A stretch of 64,000 bases of DNA, from the NCBI RefSeq assembly GCF_050496765.1, contig NZ_JBNWEO010000011.1, positions 248,001-312,000 of the forward strand. The letters run 5' to 3'. The notes under the pieces are model-generated. The model worked only from the letters and a program-made list of their open reading frames with translations, was not told the DNA's origin and made no database searches. A program made the translations under genes and the position numbers. Origin of the DNA: JAEVLT01 sp050496765. Its GTDB lineage: Bacteria; Bacillota; Bacilli; Bacillales; Cytobacillaceae. Within the stretch, counting starts at the first letter, position 1. Every line of letters starts with the position of its first letter. Shown piece after piece: positions 33,451-41,476 of this stretch.

Positions 33451-36448
33451 GCTGTTTCCGCTCCTTTTTCACTTGATCTCCTGGAAAAACATAGTCCGGG
33501 CGTGCCCATTTTTTCTGAACTTGAACCCCCATTTGCGGCTGCGGGTTGCCATAGCGGAAATTAATCCTTGGCAATGGATTAATTCCTTCATATTGTAAAA
33601 TTTCCATCTTTGCTTGTGTTTCTTTATAAGCAGGGGTATCCGTATCCTTATCCGCAAAGCTACTAGTCAATAAATTGATTGCTGCTTCGCCCGAATCATT
33701 CATTGGCAAATAAACTTCTTTGCCTTTTACCCGTGCTGTAACATGGCATTTTACTTTAACATTTCCAAAAGGAGACGTTAATCTTACCAATGTTCCATCT
33801 TTTATGCCTCTTTCAGCGGCAAGTTCTGGAGAAACTTCCAGGAAGACTTCTGGCGTCTTTTCGGAAATTCCTTTTGACTTATAAGTCATATTGCCTTCAT
33901 GGAAATGCTCTAAAAGACGGCCATTATTAACATGAATATCGTATTCTTCACCAAAATGATGCGGTTTTGTCCAATCGACAGGGACTAACCTTGCTTTGCC
34001 GTCAGGGAAGGGAAACCCGTTTGTATAAAGGAGAGGAGTATCCGTTCCATCGGGTGCCACCGGCCATTGCAGACTTTTAAAACCTTCCAGCCGTTCGTAT
34101 GTCACACCTGAATAAATCGGCATAAGCATAGCCGCTTCAGCCATAATATCGCTTGGATGCTGGTAATCCCATTCGGCGCCAAGACGGTTGGCAATCTCCA
34201 TCATAATTTTCCAGTCGGGCTTCGCGTCTCCCATCGGCTCAAACACTTGGTAAAGGCGCTGGATTCTTCGTTCAGTATTCGTAAATGTTCCTTCTTTTTC
34301 CAAGCTTGGTGCTGCCGGTAAAACCACATCGGCGTACTGGGCTGTTTTTGTGAAAAAAATGTCCTGAACAACGAAGAAATCCAACTTTTCATATGCTGCA
34401 TGAACATGATTGATATTGGAATCAACAAGACCCATTTCTTCGCCTTTTACATACATCGCTTTTAATGTGCCATTATGGATGCCTTCAATCATGTCATGGT
34501 TGTTAATTCCCGGATCTTTCGGAAGCTTCACGCCCCAAGCTTTTTCAAATTTTTCCCTTGCTTGATCATCATAGACTTTCTGATACCCCGGCAGGCTGTC
34601 AGGGCTGCTGCCAAAATCACCTGCACCTTGCACATTGTTATGTCCCCTAAGCGGATAGGCGCCTGTCCCTGGTTTCCCATAGTTTCCTGTGATGAGCAGC
34701 AGATTGGAAATGGCTGTGCTCGTGTCACTGCCGCCCATATGCTGGGTGACGCCCATTGCCCAAAGAGCGCTGACACTTTTCGCCCCATGAATCATTTCTG
34801 CCATTTTGATTAAATTGGCAATCGAAATGCCTGTTTCTTTTTCGGCATATTCCAAAGTAAATGGTTGAAGGCTTTGACTATATTCCGTAACGCCATTTAC
34901 CTTTTCTTGTAAAAATTGTTCATCTACCCAGCCGTTGTCCATCATGTATTTGGCAAGGGCATTAATCCAAACAATGTCGGAACCCGCCTTTGGCCGAACA
35001 AACAAGTCAGCTCGGGCTGCCATTTCATGTTCACGCAAATCCGCGACAATGACTTTTTGTCCTTTTAGCTTTTGTGCCCGTTTTACCCTTGTGGCTAAAA
35101 CAGGATGCGATTCCGATGTGTTCGAACCAATGATTACGACGAGTTCTGCCATCCCAATATCTGTTATCGATCCAGCATCTCCGCCGTAGCCGACTGTGCG
35201 GAATAAACCTACCGTTGCCGGTGTTTGGCAATATCGTGAGCAATTGTCAACGTTATTGGTGCCGATGACAGCTCTGGCCAGTTTTTGCATGACGTACGAT
35301 TCTTCATTTGTACATTTGGAAGAGGTAATAAAGCCAAGCGAGTCTGCACCAAATTCATTACGAATTTCAGCAAATTTGCGCGCGACGAGAGCTAGCGTCT
35401 CATCCCATTCTGCCTCGCGGAACTGATCACCTTCACGGATCAGCGGTTTTGTCAGCCGTTCCTCGCTATTTACGTAACTCCAGCCGAATTTCCCTTTTAC
35501 ACACGTCGAAATGCCATTTGCGGGCGCCTCGGCCTGTGGCTCAACCTTGAGGATTTCCCTTCCTTTTGTCCAAATTTCAAAACTGCAGCCAACCCCGCAA
35601 TACGTACAAACGGTTTTGGTTCGTTTAATTCTCTCTTCGCGCATCGCCGACTCCATATCCGAAATCGTTAAAATTGAGCCGTAGCCTGTTTCAACCCCTT
35701 TGGTCAATTCGATCATCGGCCGTAGTGTGTCTTTGGCAATTCCCGTTAAATACCCAGCTTCGCCCACCATGCCTTTTTCCATCATCGCATTGCATGGACA
35801 AACGGTTGAACAATGACCGCAGGAAACGCAGGACGACTCATTAATCGGGACATCGTTATCCCAGATCACACGCGGTCTTTCCCGATCCCAGTCAATTCGC
35901 AGTGTCTCTGTTACCTGTACATCCTGGCATGCCTCGACACAGCGGCCGCAAAGGATACATTGATCAGGATCATAGCGATAAAATGGATTCGAATTGTCCT
36001 CATGGTATGGCTTGTGAGCAAACGGCGTGCTTTGGTGATTCATTTTCATTTCTTTCACAGTGTTATGAATTTCGCAGCCGCCATTGTTGTAATCACAAAC
36101 CGTACAATACAATTCATGGTTGTATAAAATTTTATCCATCGCAATCGTCTGTGCTTTTTTTACATCAGGAGCAGCTGTATCAATTACATCTCCCGCTTCT
36201 AGAGTTGTTGAACAGGAGCGAACCAGCTCGCCATTTACATTCACAATGCATGTATCACATGTTTCAATTGGCCCTAAGCTTGGATGATAGCAAACATGCG
36301 GCACTTCAATTGAACTTTCTGACAGAAATTGAAGCACAGATTGATCCTCTTTTGTTTCCATTTCAACTCCATTTACAACAACTTTTATCCCCTCAGACAA
36401 ATTTGCCTCACCCTTTCTCCGGAAAAAATAAAATGGATCTCTACCCAT
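33443..36448 (-). CDS. yrhE: Formate dehydrogenase, molybdopterin catalytic subunit (Cys type)
   Basis: A 1001-aa fusion. It has an N-terminal 2Fe-2S domain (CYHPSLGPIETCDTC near 53-66), a His/Cys cluster region, two 4Fe-4S motifs (CILCGRCVEAC; CVSCGHCSTVCPC), another 4Fe-4S site (CTYCGVGCSF), and then the bis-MGD catalytic domain to the C terminus. The active-site residue is Cys407 in NCSRYCQTP, so no selenocysteine is needed. It matches B. subtilis YrhE/YjgC over its length. The ATG at 36448 has AGAGG; a TTG at codon 17 has a stronger GGGTGAGG site and cannot be excluded. It oxidises formate; the electron acceptor is not encoded here. Confidence 0.93.
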   Translation of the reverse strand: MGRDPFYFFRRKGEANLSEGIKVVVNGVEMETKEDQSVLQFLSESSIEVPHVCYHPSLGPIETCDTCIVNVNGELVRSCSTTLEAGDVIDTAAPDVKKAQTIAMDKILYNHELYCTVCDYNNGGCEIHNTVKEMKMNHQSTPFAHKPYHEDNSNPFYRYDPDQCILCGRCVEACQDVQVTETLRIDWDRERPRVIWDNDVPINESSCVSCGHCSTVCPCNAMMEKGMVGEAGYLTGIAKDTLRPMIELTKGVETGYGSILTISDMESAMREERIKRTKTVCTYCGVGCSFEIWTKGREILKVEPQAEAPANGISTCVKGKFGWSYVNSEERLTKPLIREGDQFREAEWDETLALVARKFAEIRNEFGADSLGFITSSKCTNEESYVMQKLARAVIGTNNVDNCSRYCQTPATVGLFRTVGYGGDAGSITDIGMAELVVIIGSNTSESHPVLATRVKRAQKLKGQKVIVADLREHEMAARADLFVRPKAGSDIVWINALAKYMMDNGWVDEQFLQEKVNGVTEYSQSLQPFTLEYAEKETGISIANLIKMAEMIHGAKSVSALWAMGVTQHMGGSDTSTAISNLLLITGNYGKPGTGAYPLRGHNNVQGAGDFGSSPDSLPGYQKVYDDQAREKFEKAWGVKLPKDPGINNHDMIEGIHNGTLKAMYVKGEEMGLVDSNINHVHAAYEKLDFFVVQDIFFTKTAQYADVVLPAAPSLEKEGTFTNTERRIQRLYQVFEPMGDAKPDWKIMMEIANRLGAEWDYQHPSDIMAEAAMLMPIYSGVTYERLEGFKSLQWPVAPDGTDTPLLYTNGFPFPDGKARLVPVDWTKPHHFGEEYDIHVNNGRLLEHFHEGNMTYKSKGISEKTPEVFLEVSPELAAERGIKDGTLVRLTSPFGNVKVKCHVTARVKGKEVYLPMNDSGEAAINLLTSSFADKDTDTPAYKETQAKMEILQYEGINPLPRINFRYGNPQPQMGVQVQKKWARPDYVFPGDQVKKERKQHG

Positions 36449-36589
36449 TTCAATAACCTCTTGGAAGAAATGTTAAACATTTTATAATGGAGGGGAGGAA
36501 GGGAAAGGGAAAGGGAAAATTTTGCTCATGCTCTTTTCCGCAGGTTGGTTTCGCATACCTTAACGGGCAAATCGTCAAGGATCTTGGTA

Positions 36590-37392
36590 CCACGTGTTCA
36601 TTTCACGGACTGGCTCGGCTTATCCGCGAAGTTTACCGGGTTATCCGTATTTCGCGCATCCCCGCATCTGGAATGGACTCTTTTCCGCGGACGGTTTCGC
36701 CTATCCGCGGAAATTACCTGTTTATCCGCGGATTTTTTTCTTTTATCCGCGGAAAATTACCTTTTATCCGCGGACTTTTTCCTTTTATCCGCGGAAAACC
36801 CGCGTTTATCCGTATTTCGCGCATCCCCGCATCTGGAATGGACTCTTTTCCGCGGACGGTTTCGCCTATCCGCGGAATTCACCTGTTTATCCGCGGATTT
36901 TTTTCTTTTATCCGCGGGAAATTACCTTTTATCCGCGGACTTTTTCCTTTTATCCGCGGAAAATCCCGGTTTATCCGTATTTCGCGTGTCGCCGCATCTG
37001 GAATGGACTCTTTTCCGCGGACGGTTTCGCCTATCCGCGGAATTTACCTGTTTATCCGCGGATTTTTTTCTTTTATCCGCGGAAAATTACCTTTTATCCG
37101 CGGACTTTTTCCTTTTATCCGCGGAAAACCCGCGTTTATCCGTATTTCGCGCATCCCCGCATCTGGAATGGACTCTTTTCCGCGGACGGTTTCGCCTATC
37201 CGCGGAATTCACCTGTTTATCCGCGGATTTTTTTCTTTTATCCGCGGAAAATTACCTTTTATCCGCGGACTTTTTCCTTTTATCCGCGGAAAATCCCGGT
37301 TTATCCGTATTTCGCGTGTCGCCGCATCTGGAATGGAACCTTTTCGCTAAACTGGTTCCGCTCTATCCGTGGAATTTACCTGTTTATCCATG
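36590..37392. repeat. 21-bp-phased CCGCGG array in 165-bp higher-order units
   Basis: The segment CATCTGGAATGGA recurs at 36665, 36830, 36995, 37160 and 37325: a strict 165-bp period. Inside each unit TCCGCGGA palindromes stand at 20-21 bp steps (36685, 36705, 36726, 36747, 36768, 36789, then TCCGTA at 36810). There are 24 CCGCGG hexamers in about 600 bp. Spacers are T-rich on the plus strand (TTTTTTTCTTTTA, AAATTACCTTTTA, CTTTTTCCTTTTA). The array ends exactly at the stop codon of the oxidase subunit gene. All three plus frames stay open only because 21 and 165 are multiples of three. Confidence 0.95.
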
Positions 37393-37929
37393 TTACTGGC
37401 CCCCTTTAGGCTTCACAAGGATGTCTTTCATCATCAAATGATGGCCAGTTCCGCAATATTCCAAGCACAAAATTTTATAAGTGCCCGGTTTTTGAAAGGT
37501 GACCGATACGGTGTTTGTATATTGTGGCATGGCTTGGGTCTGGGCGATCAGTTGCATTTTCTCGTTGTACACCCCAAACCCATGGGTAACATCTTTACTT
37601 GTTACGCGAAAAAGGACCGGCTCACCAACGGTAAAATTCTCATTGCTTAAAGTCCAGGAAAATTGCAGACCCGTAACATCTACAATCTTTGCATTTTCAG
37701 AAGCCATTGCCCGCTCGTCGGGATATGGCAATCTGCTTAATGTGATAGCGGAAACGAACACCATCACGGCCACCAAGGCGAGAAAATAAAATTTGCGAAT
37801 TTTATAGCCTTTTTCCTGAATAGGTGCATAGGCTTTTAGTCTCCTTGATTCCCCGTAAACAAACGAAAACGCCAATGCAATGAGGAAAACAAGGAACAGT
37901 GTAGTGTACCAGGCAATTGATTGGTACAT
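37393..37929 (-). CDS. Orphan cytochrome c oxidase subunit II (CuA domain, ba3-like)
   Basis: A 178-aa protein with two N-terminal TM helices (about 10-30 and 45-65) and a C-terminal cupredoxin. The CuA ligands are complete: His in DVTHGFGVY and the set C-x-E-x-C, H, M in CLEYCGTGHHLMM. The short length fits ba3-type oxidases rather than the long caa3 subunit. The ATG at 37929 has GGGAGGGG 5 nt upstream; an ATG at 37944 lies before that site. No subunit I, heme or assembly gene is next to it. It may pair with a distant subunit I or serve as a CuA electron carrier. Confidence 0.88.
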   Translation of the reverse strand: MYQSIAWYTTLFLVFLIALAFSFVYGESRRLKAYAPIQEKGYKIRKFYFLALVAVMVFVSAITLSRLPYPDERAMASENAKIVDVTGLQFSWTLSNENFTVGEPVLFRVTSKDVTHGFGVYNEKMQLIAQTQAMPQYTNTVSVTFQKPGTYKILCLEYCGTGHHLMMKDILVKPKGGQ

Positions 37930-38112
37930 GTTTACCCCTCCCATAATTTGAATTCATCAAACAAGAAGTCCCCCAACCACCTGTTTGACTTCACTCATAT
38001 TTTAATCTTTTACAAAATTGTAAATAGTTAAAAAAATCATACGTATAGTTAAAATCCCGCCGGTAAAAAAATGCAAAATACGAAAAAACGCACAGATCCT
38101 TGATCAAAATTT

Positions 38113-38141
38113 TTTACATTATTTTCTTCGTGCGCTATACT
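38113..38141 (+). promoter_or_regulatory. Sigma-A promoter of the flavoprotein gene
   Basis: TTTACA (38113-38118), a 17-bp spacer and TATACT (38136-38141) stand 45 bp before the start codon. Confidence 0.75.
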
Positions 38142-38185
38142 GTTATTTAGAATGATTTTAAAGAAAAAAACTGGAGGGAAATAAA

Positions 38186-38749
38186 ATGTATGATGTAGTA
38201 ATTGTTGGTGCAGGACCTGCGGGTGCAAGTGCTGCATTGTTTACAGCAAAGGCTGGAAAAAAGACTCTTGTAATCGATAATGATAAAACGGTTACAAAAC
38301 GGGCATGGCTTGAAAATCACTATGGTGTCATGGAAATCAGCGGTCCGGATCTTGTGGAAACGGGCAAAAAGCAAGCAAGCAAGTTTGGTGCAGAAATCGT
38401 TGCAGCGACGGTAACGAATGTAGCAAAAACGGATGCAGGCTTCAAAATCGAAACGGATCGCGAGCAATATGAGGCAAAACATGTGATTCTGGCAACAGGA
38501 TTTGCTGCGGACTTGGCTGAAAAAATCGGCCTGCAAACAAAAGCAGGAACCGAGCCTCGTGTGAAAACGATTATCGATGTGGATGCAGCCGGTAAAACAA
38601 GTGTTGAAGGAGTTTGGGCAGCGGGAACGATTGCAGGTGTGAGTGTACATACGATTATTACCGCTGGCGATGGGGCGAAAGTGGCGATCAACGTCATCAG
38701 CGAAATCAATGGCGAACGCTATGTCGACCATGATGTGTTGAAAGCTTAA
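38186..38749 (+). CDS. Single-domain thioredoxin-reductase-like FAD protein
   Basis: A 187-aa flavoprotein with the dinucleotide loop VGAGPAGASAALFTAKAG at the N terminus and the second FAD motif GVWAAGTIAGVSVHT near the C terminus. It corresponds to the FAD domain of thioredoxin reductase with the NADPH domain and the CxxC redox pair missing, about 60% of the family's normal length. The termini are clean, so it is a compact subfamily member rather than a broken gene. GGAGGG precedes the ATG. Its redox partner is unknown. Confidence 0.82.
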   Translation: MYDVVIVGAGPAGASAALFTAKAGKKTLVIDNDKTVTKRAWLENHYGVMEISGPDLVETGKKQASKFGAEIVAATVTNVAKTDAGFKIETDREQYEAKHVILATGFAADLAEKIGLQTKAGTEPRVKTIIDVDAAGKTSVEGVWAAGTIAGVSVHTIITAGDGAKVAINVISEINGERYVDHDVLKA

Positions 38750-38763
38750 TTTATCATAAATGA

Positions 38764-38929
38764 AAACTCGCCGACTGGCGAGTCCTTTGGACGAAGACAG
38801 AGGCGTAGTTGAATTTACCACGCTCGTCGTATACCTGCCACATCCTGTGGCACTTGCCTGACTAGGACGTCCTGTCCATCGTCCGTTCAGAATTTACCCA
38901 TATAAATTCTGGTGATTAGCTAAAAAAAG
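38764..38929 (+). repeat. Intergenic repeat element, copy 1
   Basis: It begins GAAAACTCGCCGACTGGCGA (a 7-bp hairpin, 38766-38783) and includes GAGGCGTAGTTG, CGTTCAGAATT and GATTAGCTAAAAAAAG. The same blocks appear in the same order on the opposite strand at 41357-41455. Copy 1 has about 60 extra bases with hairpin TGCCACATCCTGTGGCA. The leading hairpin may also act as the terminator of the flavoprotein gene. Confidence 0.75.
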
Positions 38930-38970
38930 AGTCGTGTTGGACATCTGTAAAAAAGGTCTGCATATGGCAT

Positions 38971-39004
38971 AAAAACAGCATCGGTACTTTTCGTCCGATG
39001 CTGT
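38971..39004 (-). terminator. Terminator of the DUF4023 gene
   Basis: A perfect 10-bp stem (ACAGCATCGG 38975-38984 with CCGATGCTGT 38995-39004) is followed by a T-run on the minus strand. Confidence 0.88.
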
Positions 39005-39013
39005 CTCCTTTCA

Positions 39014-39148
39014 TTAAAAACCTTGGTTATGCTGCTTGTTTGGCAGCTTCTTGCTTGGGGCATTTTGCTGGCCTTGCGTTTTTTTGTTTTTTTCTGCCTT
39101 TCTTTGGTTTTCATGCAATTTCTCTACAAATTCATGGGTGCTTTCCAT
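39014..39148 (-). CDS. DUF4023-type small protein
   Basis: A 44-aa hydrophilic protein, MESTHEFVEKLHENQRKAEK then NKKTQGQQNAPSKKLPNKQH. AAGGAGG stands 9 nt before the ATG at 39148, so the longer in-frame extension to 39211 is rejected. The MESTHEFVEKLHE...PNKQH layout matches the small DUF4023 proteins of Bacillaceae as I remember them. Function unknown. Its own terminator supports expression. Confidence 0.72.
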   Translation of the reverse strand: MESTHEFVEKLHENQRKAEKNKKTQGQQNAPSKKLPNKQHNQGF

Positions 39149-39210
39149 TCTTGATTCCTCCTTCAAAAACTCACATGAAAGCATGGATATTTTCCCACAA
39201 AACTGGTCCA

Positions 39211-39690
39211 TTATTCTGCATCGGACTCGCTAAGCCGCTGAATTTCCCTTTCGTGGATGGCGCTAGTTTGCATAATAAACTCATTGATTAAAGCCAATTC
39301 AGCTTCGCTATAGTGGGAACACAGCTCAGTCATCGCGTTAGTTAACGGCAAAAAATGCTGCCGAATTAGCGGTTGTTTGTCTTTTACCGGCACAATCATC
39401 ACCCTGCGCCGGTCGTTTGGATCTTTCTCCCGTTTCACTAGTTCCGCTTGTTCGAGGCGATCAATCAAAGCGGTTACGGAACCCGTTGTTAAACCCGTTA
39501 TCTTCGCCAGCTCCCCAGCCGTTATCGGACCGGTTTCATTTAAAATATCGGCTGTTTTAAAATCAGTATGGGCAAGCCCAAGCGAATGGGCCGCAAACTG
39601 TTGAAACAGAACCATCCGCGTGCTTAGTTTTCGTAAATTCTTGATTACATCATGGCTTGGTTCCGGATGATTTGCGATTTCCATTGACAA
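39211..39690 (-). CDS. MarR-family repressor
   Basis: A 159-aa winged-helix protein. The DNA-binding part is GPITAGELAKITGLTTGSVT with recognition helix ALIDRLEQAELV, and the wing is DPNDRRRVMI. It is divergent from a drug exporter gene, with a 19-bp palindrome between them that overlaps both promoters. It is therefore probably the autoregulated local repressor of the exporter, released by a lipophilic compound. The start is TTG at 39690 with AAAGGA 7 nt upstream; ATG at 39684 is possible. Confidence 0.9.
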   Translation of the reverse strand: MSMEIANHPEPSHDVIKNLRKLSTRMVLFQQFAAHSLGLAHTDFKTADILNETGPITAGELAKITGLTTGSVTALIDRLEQAELVKREKDPNDRRRVMIVPVKDKQPLIRQHFLPLTNAMTELCSHYSEAELALINEFIMQTSAIHEREIQRLSESDAE

Positions 39691-39718
39691 AAGCCAATCC
39701 TTTCTCTTAAACTATTTT

Positions 39719-39737
39719 TATCTTGATCATCAAGATA
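39719..39737. promoter_or_regulatory. MarR operator between marR and exporter
   Basis: TATCTTGAT-C-ATCAAGATA is a perfect 19-bp palindrome. TTGATC (39723-39728) can act as the exporter -35 with TATTTT 17 bp on, and TTGATG serves the other strand, so a bound repressor would block both genes. Confidence 0.75.
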
Positions 39738-39809
39738 CTTATGTTTATTTTAACAAAAAAAAATGAGCTGTAAAGGAAGCACTCCTTCCTTCGCAAAGGG
39801 GTTTGAAAG

Positions 39810-41324
39810 ATGATTAAAAAGGACAATAATCTAAAATTGGTTGTTACTGGTTTATTGCTGGCAATTCTGATGTCGGCAATGGATAATACCATTGTAGCAA
39901 CTGCGATGGGAACCATTGTTTCTGATCTTGGCGGCTTTGACAAATTTATTTGGGTGACTTCTGCCTACATGGTCGCAGTCATGGCAGGAATGCCGATTTT
40001 TGGTAAGCTGTCCGACATGTATGGACGTAAACGATTCTTCCTTTTTGGCTTGGTCGTCTTCTTGATAGGCTCTGCATTAAGCGGCCTTGCTCAGAGTATT
40101 GAACAACTTAGCATTTACCGGGCGATTCAAGGGATTGGCGGCGGGGCACTGATGCCAATCGCTTTTACAATTGTATTCGATATCTTCCCACCGGAACAAC
40201 GCGGGAAAATGACCGGATTGCTGGGCGCGGTTTTCGGTGCATCGAGCGTGCTTGGACCGCTGCTTGGTGCCTACATCACTGATTATATTAGCTGGCACTG
40301 GGTCTTTTATGTGAATGTACCGATAGGCATTGTTTCCTTGTTCCTAATCGTACGCTTTTACCATGAATCACTTCAGCACTCAAAGCAAAAAATTGACTGG
40401 CTTGGTGCAGTTACTCTTGTGATTTCGGTAGTCAGCCTGATGTTTGCTCTCGAGCTTGGCGGCAAACAATATAAATGGGATTCCGTGCAGATTATTAGTT
40501 TATTTGCCAGTTTTGCGATTTTTTTCATTGCCTTTTTTATTACCGAATTGAAAGCAAAAGAACCAATTTTGCCGCTTTGGCTGTTTAAAAAGCGCTTGTT
40601 TGCAACATCGCAAATTTTGGCGTTTTTGTACGGAGCTACGTTCATTATTTTAACGGTATTTATTCCAATCTTCGTTCAAGCGGTATACGGCGGGTCGGCA
40701 AAAAATGCGGGCTTGATTTTGACGCCAATGATGCTCGGTTCTGTAGCTGGAAGCTCTGTCGGCGGAATCTTTTTAACGAAAACGTCCTACCGGAACCTGA
40801 TGTTTATTTCAATTGTTTCCTATGTTGCCGGGATGTTCTTCCTTGGAACAATGACACCTGATACTGCAAGATACTTGTTAACGATTTACATGATTTTGGT
40901 CGGCTTTGGCGTCGGCTTTTCGTTTTCTTTATTGCCAACTGCTTCGATTCATAATCTCGAACCGCAGTACCGCGGCTCTGCCAATTCAACCAATTCATTT
41001 TTGCGCTCTTTTGGCATGACGCTTGGTGTTTCGGTTTATGGTTCCATTCAAAACAACCTATTTACAGATAAGGTAAAAGAAGCATTTAAAGGAATGCAGG
41101 GGGCTGGCGGAAGTTCGTCGTTTACGATGAGCGACCCAAGACAACTTTTCGAAGCGAGCCAACGTTCGAAAATACCGGGATTTATTTTGGATAAAATTGT
41201 CCAGGCCATGTCCGATTCGATTACGCATACATTTCTGCTGACGTTGATCCCTATTGCCTTTGCAGCAATCACGATCTTCTTCATGGGAAAAGCCAGAGTG
41301 GAAGTGGCTAAAAAATCAGTATAA
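39810..41324 (+). CDS. DHA2-type (EmrB/QacA) drug exporter
   Basis: A 504-aa MFS protein with 14 predicted membrane helices, motif A GKLSDMYGRKR after helix 2, motif C-like GAVFGASSVLGPLLG in helix 5, and the D of helix 1 in SAMDNTIVATAMG typical of DHA2 proton-drug antiporters. It is related to B. subtilis LmrB/MdtP-type pumps. AAAGGGG precedes the ATG. It is controlled with the divergent MarR gene and followed by a strong terminator. Confidence 0.92.
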   Translation: MIKKDNNLKLVVTGLLLAILMSAMDNTIVATAMGTIVSDLGGFDKFIWVTSAYMVAVMAGMPIFGKLSDMYGRKRFFLFGLVVFLIGSALSGLAQSIEQLSIYRAIQGIGGGALMPIAFTIVFDIFPPEQRGKMTGLLGAVFGASSVLGPLLGAYITDYISWHWVFYVNVPIGIVSLFLIVRFYHESLQHSKQKIDWLGAVTLVISVVSLMFALELGGKQYKWDSVQIISLFASFAIFFIAFFITELKAKEPILPLWLFKKRLFATSQILAFLYGATFIILTVFIPIFVQAVYGGSAKNAGLILTPMMLGSVAGSSVGGIFLTKTSYRNLMFISIVSYVAGMFFLGTMTPDTARYLLTIYMILVGFGVGFSFSLLPTASIHNLEPQYRGSANSTNSFLRSFGMTLGVSVYGSIQNNLFTDKVKEAFKGMQGAGGSSSFTMSDPRQLFEASQRSKIPGFILDKIVQAMSDSITHTFLLTLIPIAFAAITIFFMGKARVEVAKKSV

Positions 41325-41331
41325 AATGGTG

Positions 41332-41362
41332 AAAAAGCGCTGGTTTAAGGCCAGCGCTTTTT
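41332..41362 (+). terminator. Terminator of the exporter gene
   Basis: A perfect 12-bp stem (41332-41343 with 41351-41362, AAAAAGCGCTGG/CCAGCGCTTTTT) ends in a T-run, 8 nt past the stop. Confidence 0.92.
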
Positions 41363-41455
41363 TCGCTAATCAGCATTTTTATCCATCAATTCTGAACGCA
41401 CGACGGGCAACTACGCCTCATGAACCGCCAAAGGCTCGCCAATCGGCGAGTTTTC
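41357..41455 (-). repeat. Intergenic repeat element, copy 2 (inverted)
   Basis: Read on the minus strand it gives GAAAACTCGCCGATTGGCGA, CCTTTGG, GAGGCGTAGTTG, CGTCGTG, CGTTCAGAATT and GATTAGCGAAAAAAG, the same order as copy 1 at 38.8 kb. The two copies point toward each other and bracket DUF4023-marR-exporter. Confidence 0.75.
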
Positions 41456-41476
41456 TTTATTACTTAACAGGACAAA

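Noticed and set aside
36590..37392. CCGCGG arrays as DnaA-box clusters
   Set aside because: The TTATCC half matches the DnaA box, but the other half is GCG or GTG instead of ACA. Only the 57.5-kb cluster has true boxes.
36487..37441. Three overlapping open frames of 271-298 codons on the plus strand with 55-residue repeats
   Set aside because: All three frames are open at once because the 21-bp and 165-bp periods are multiples of three and contain no stop. There is no RBS, and the palindromic DNA repeat explains the sequence fully.
38764..41455. Composite transposon formed by the inverted element pair
   Set aside because: No transposase is present and I see no target-site duplication. The copies differ in length; I only report them as a repeat pair.
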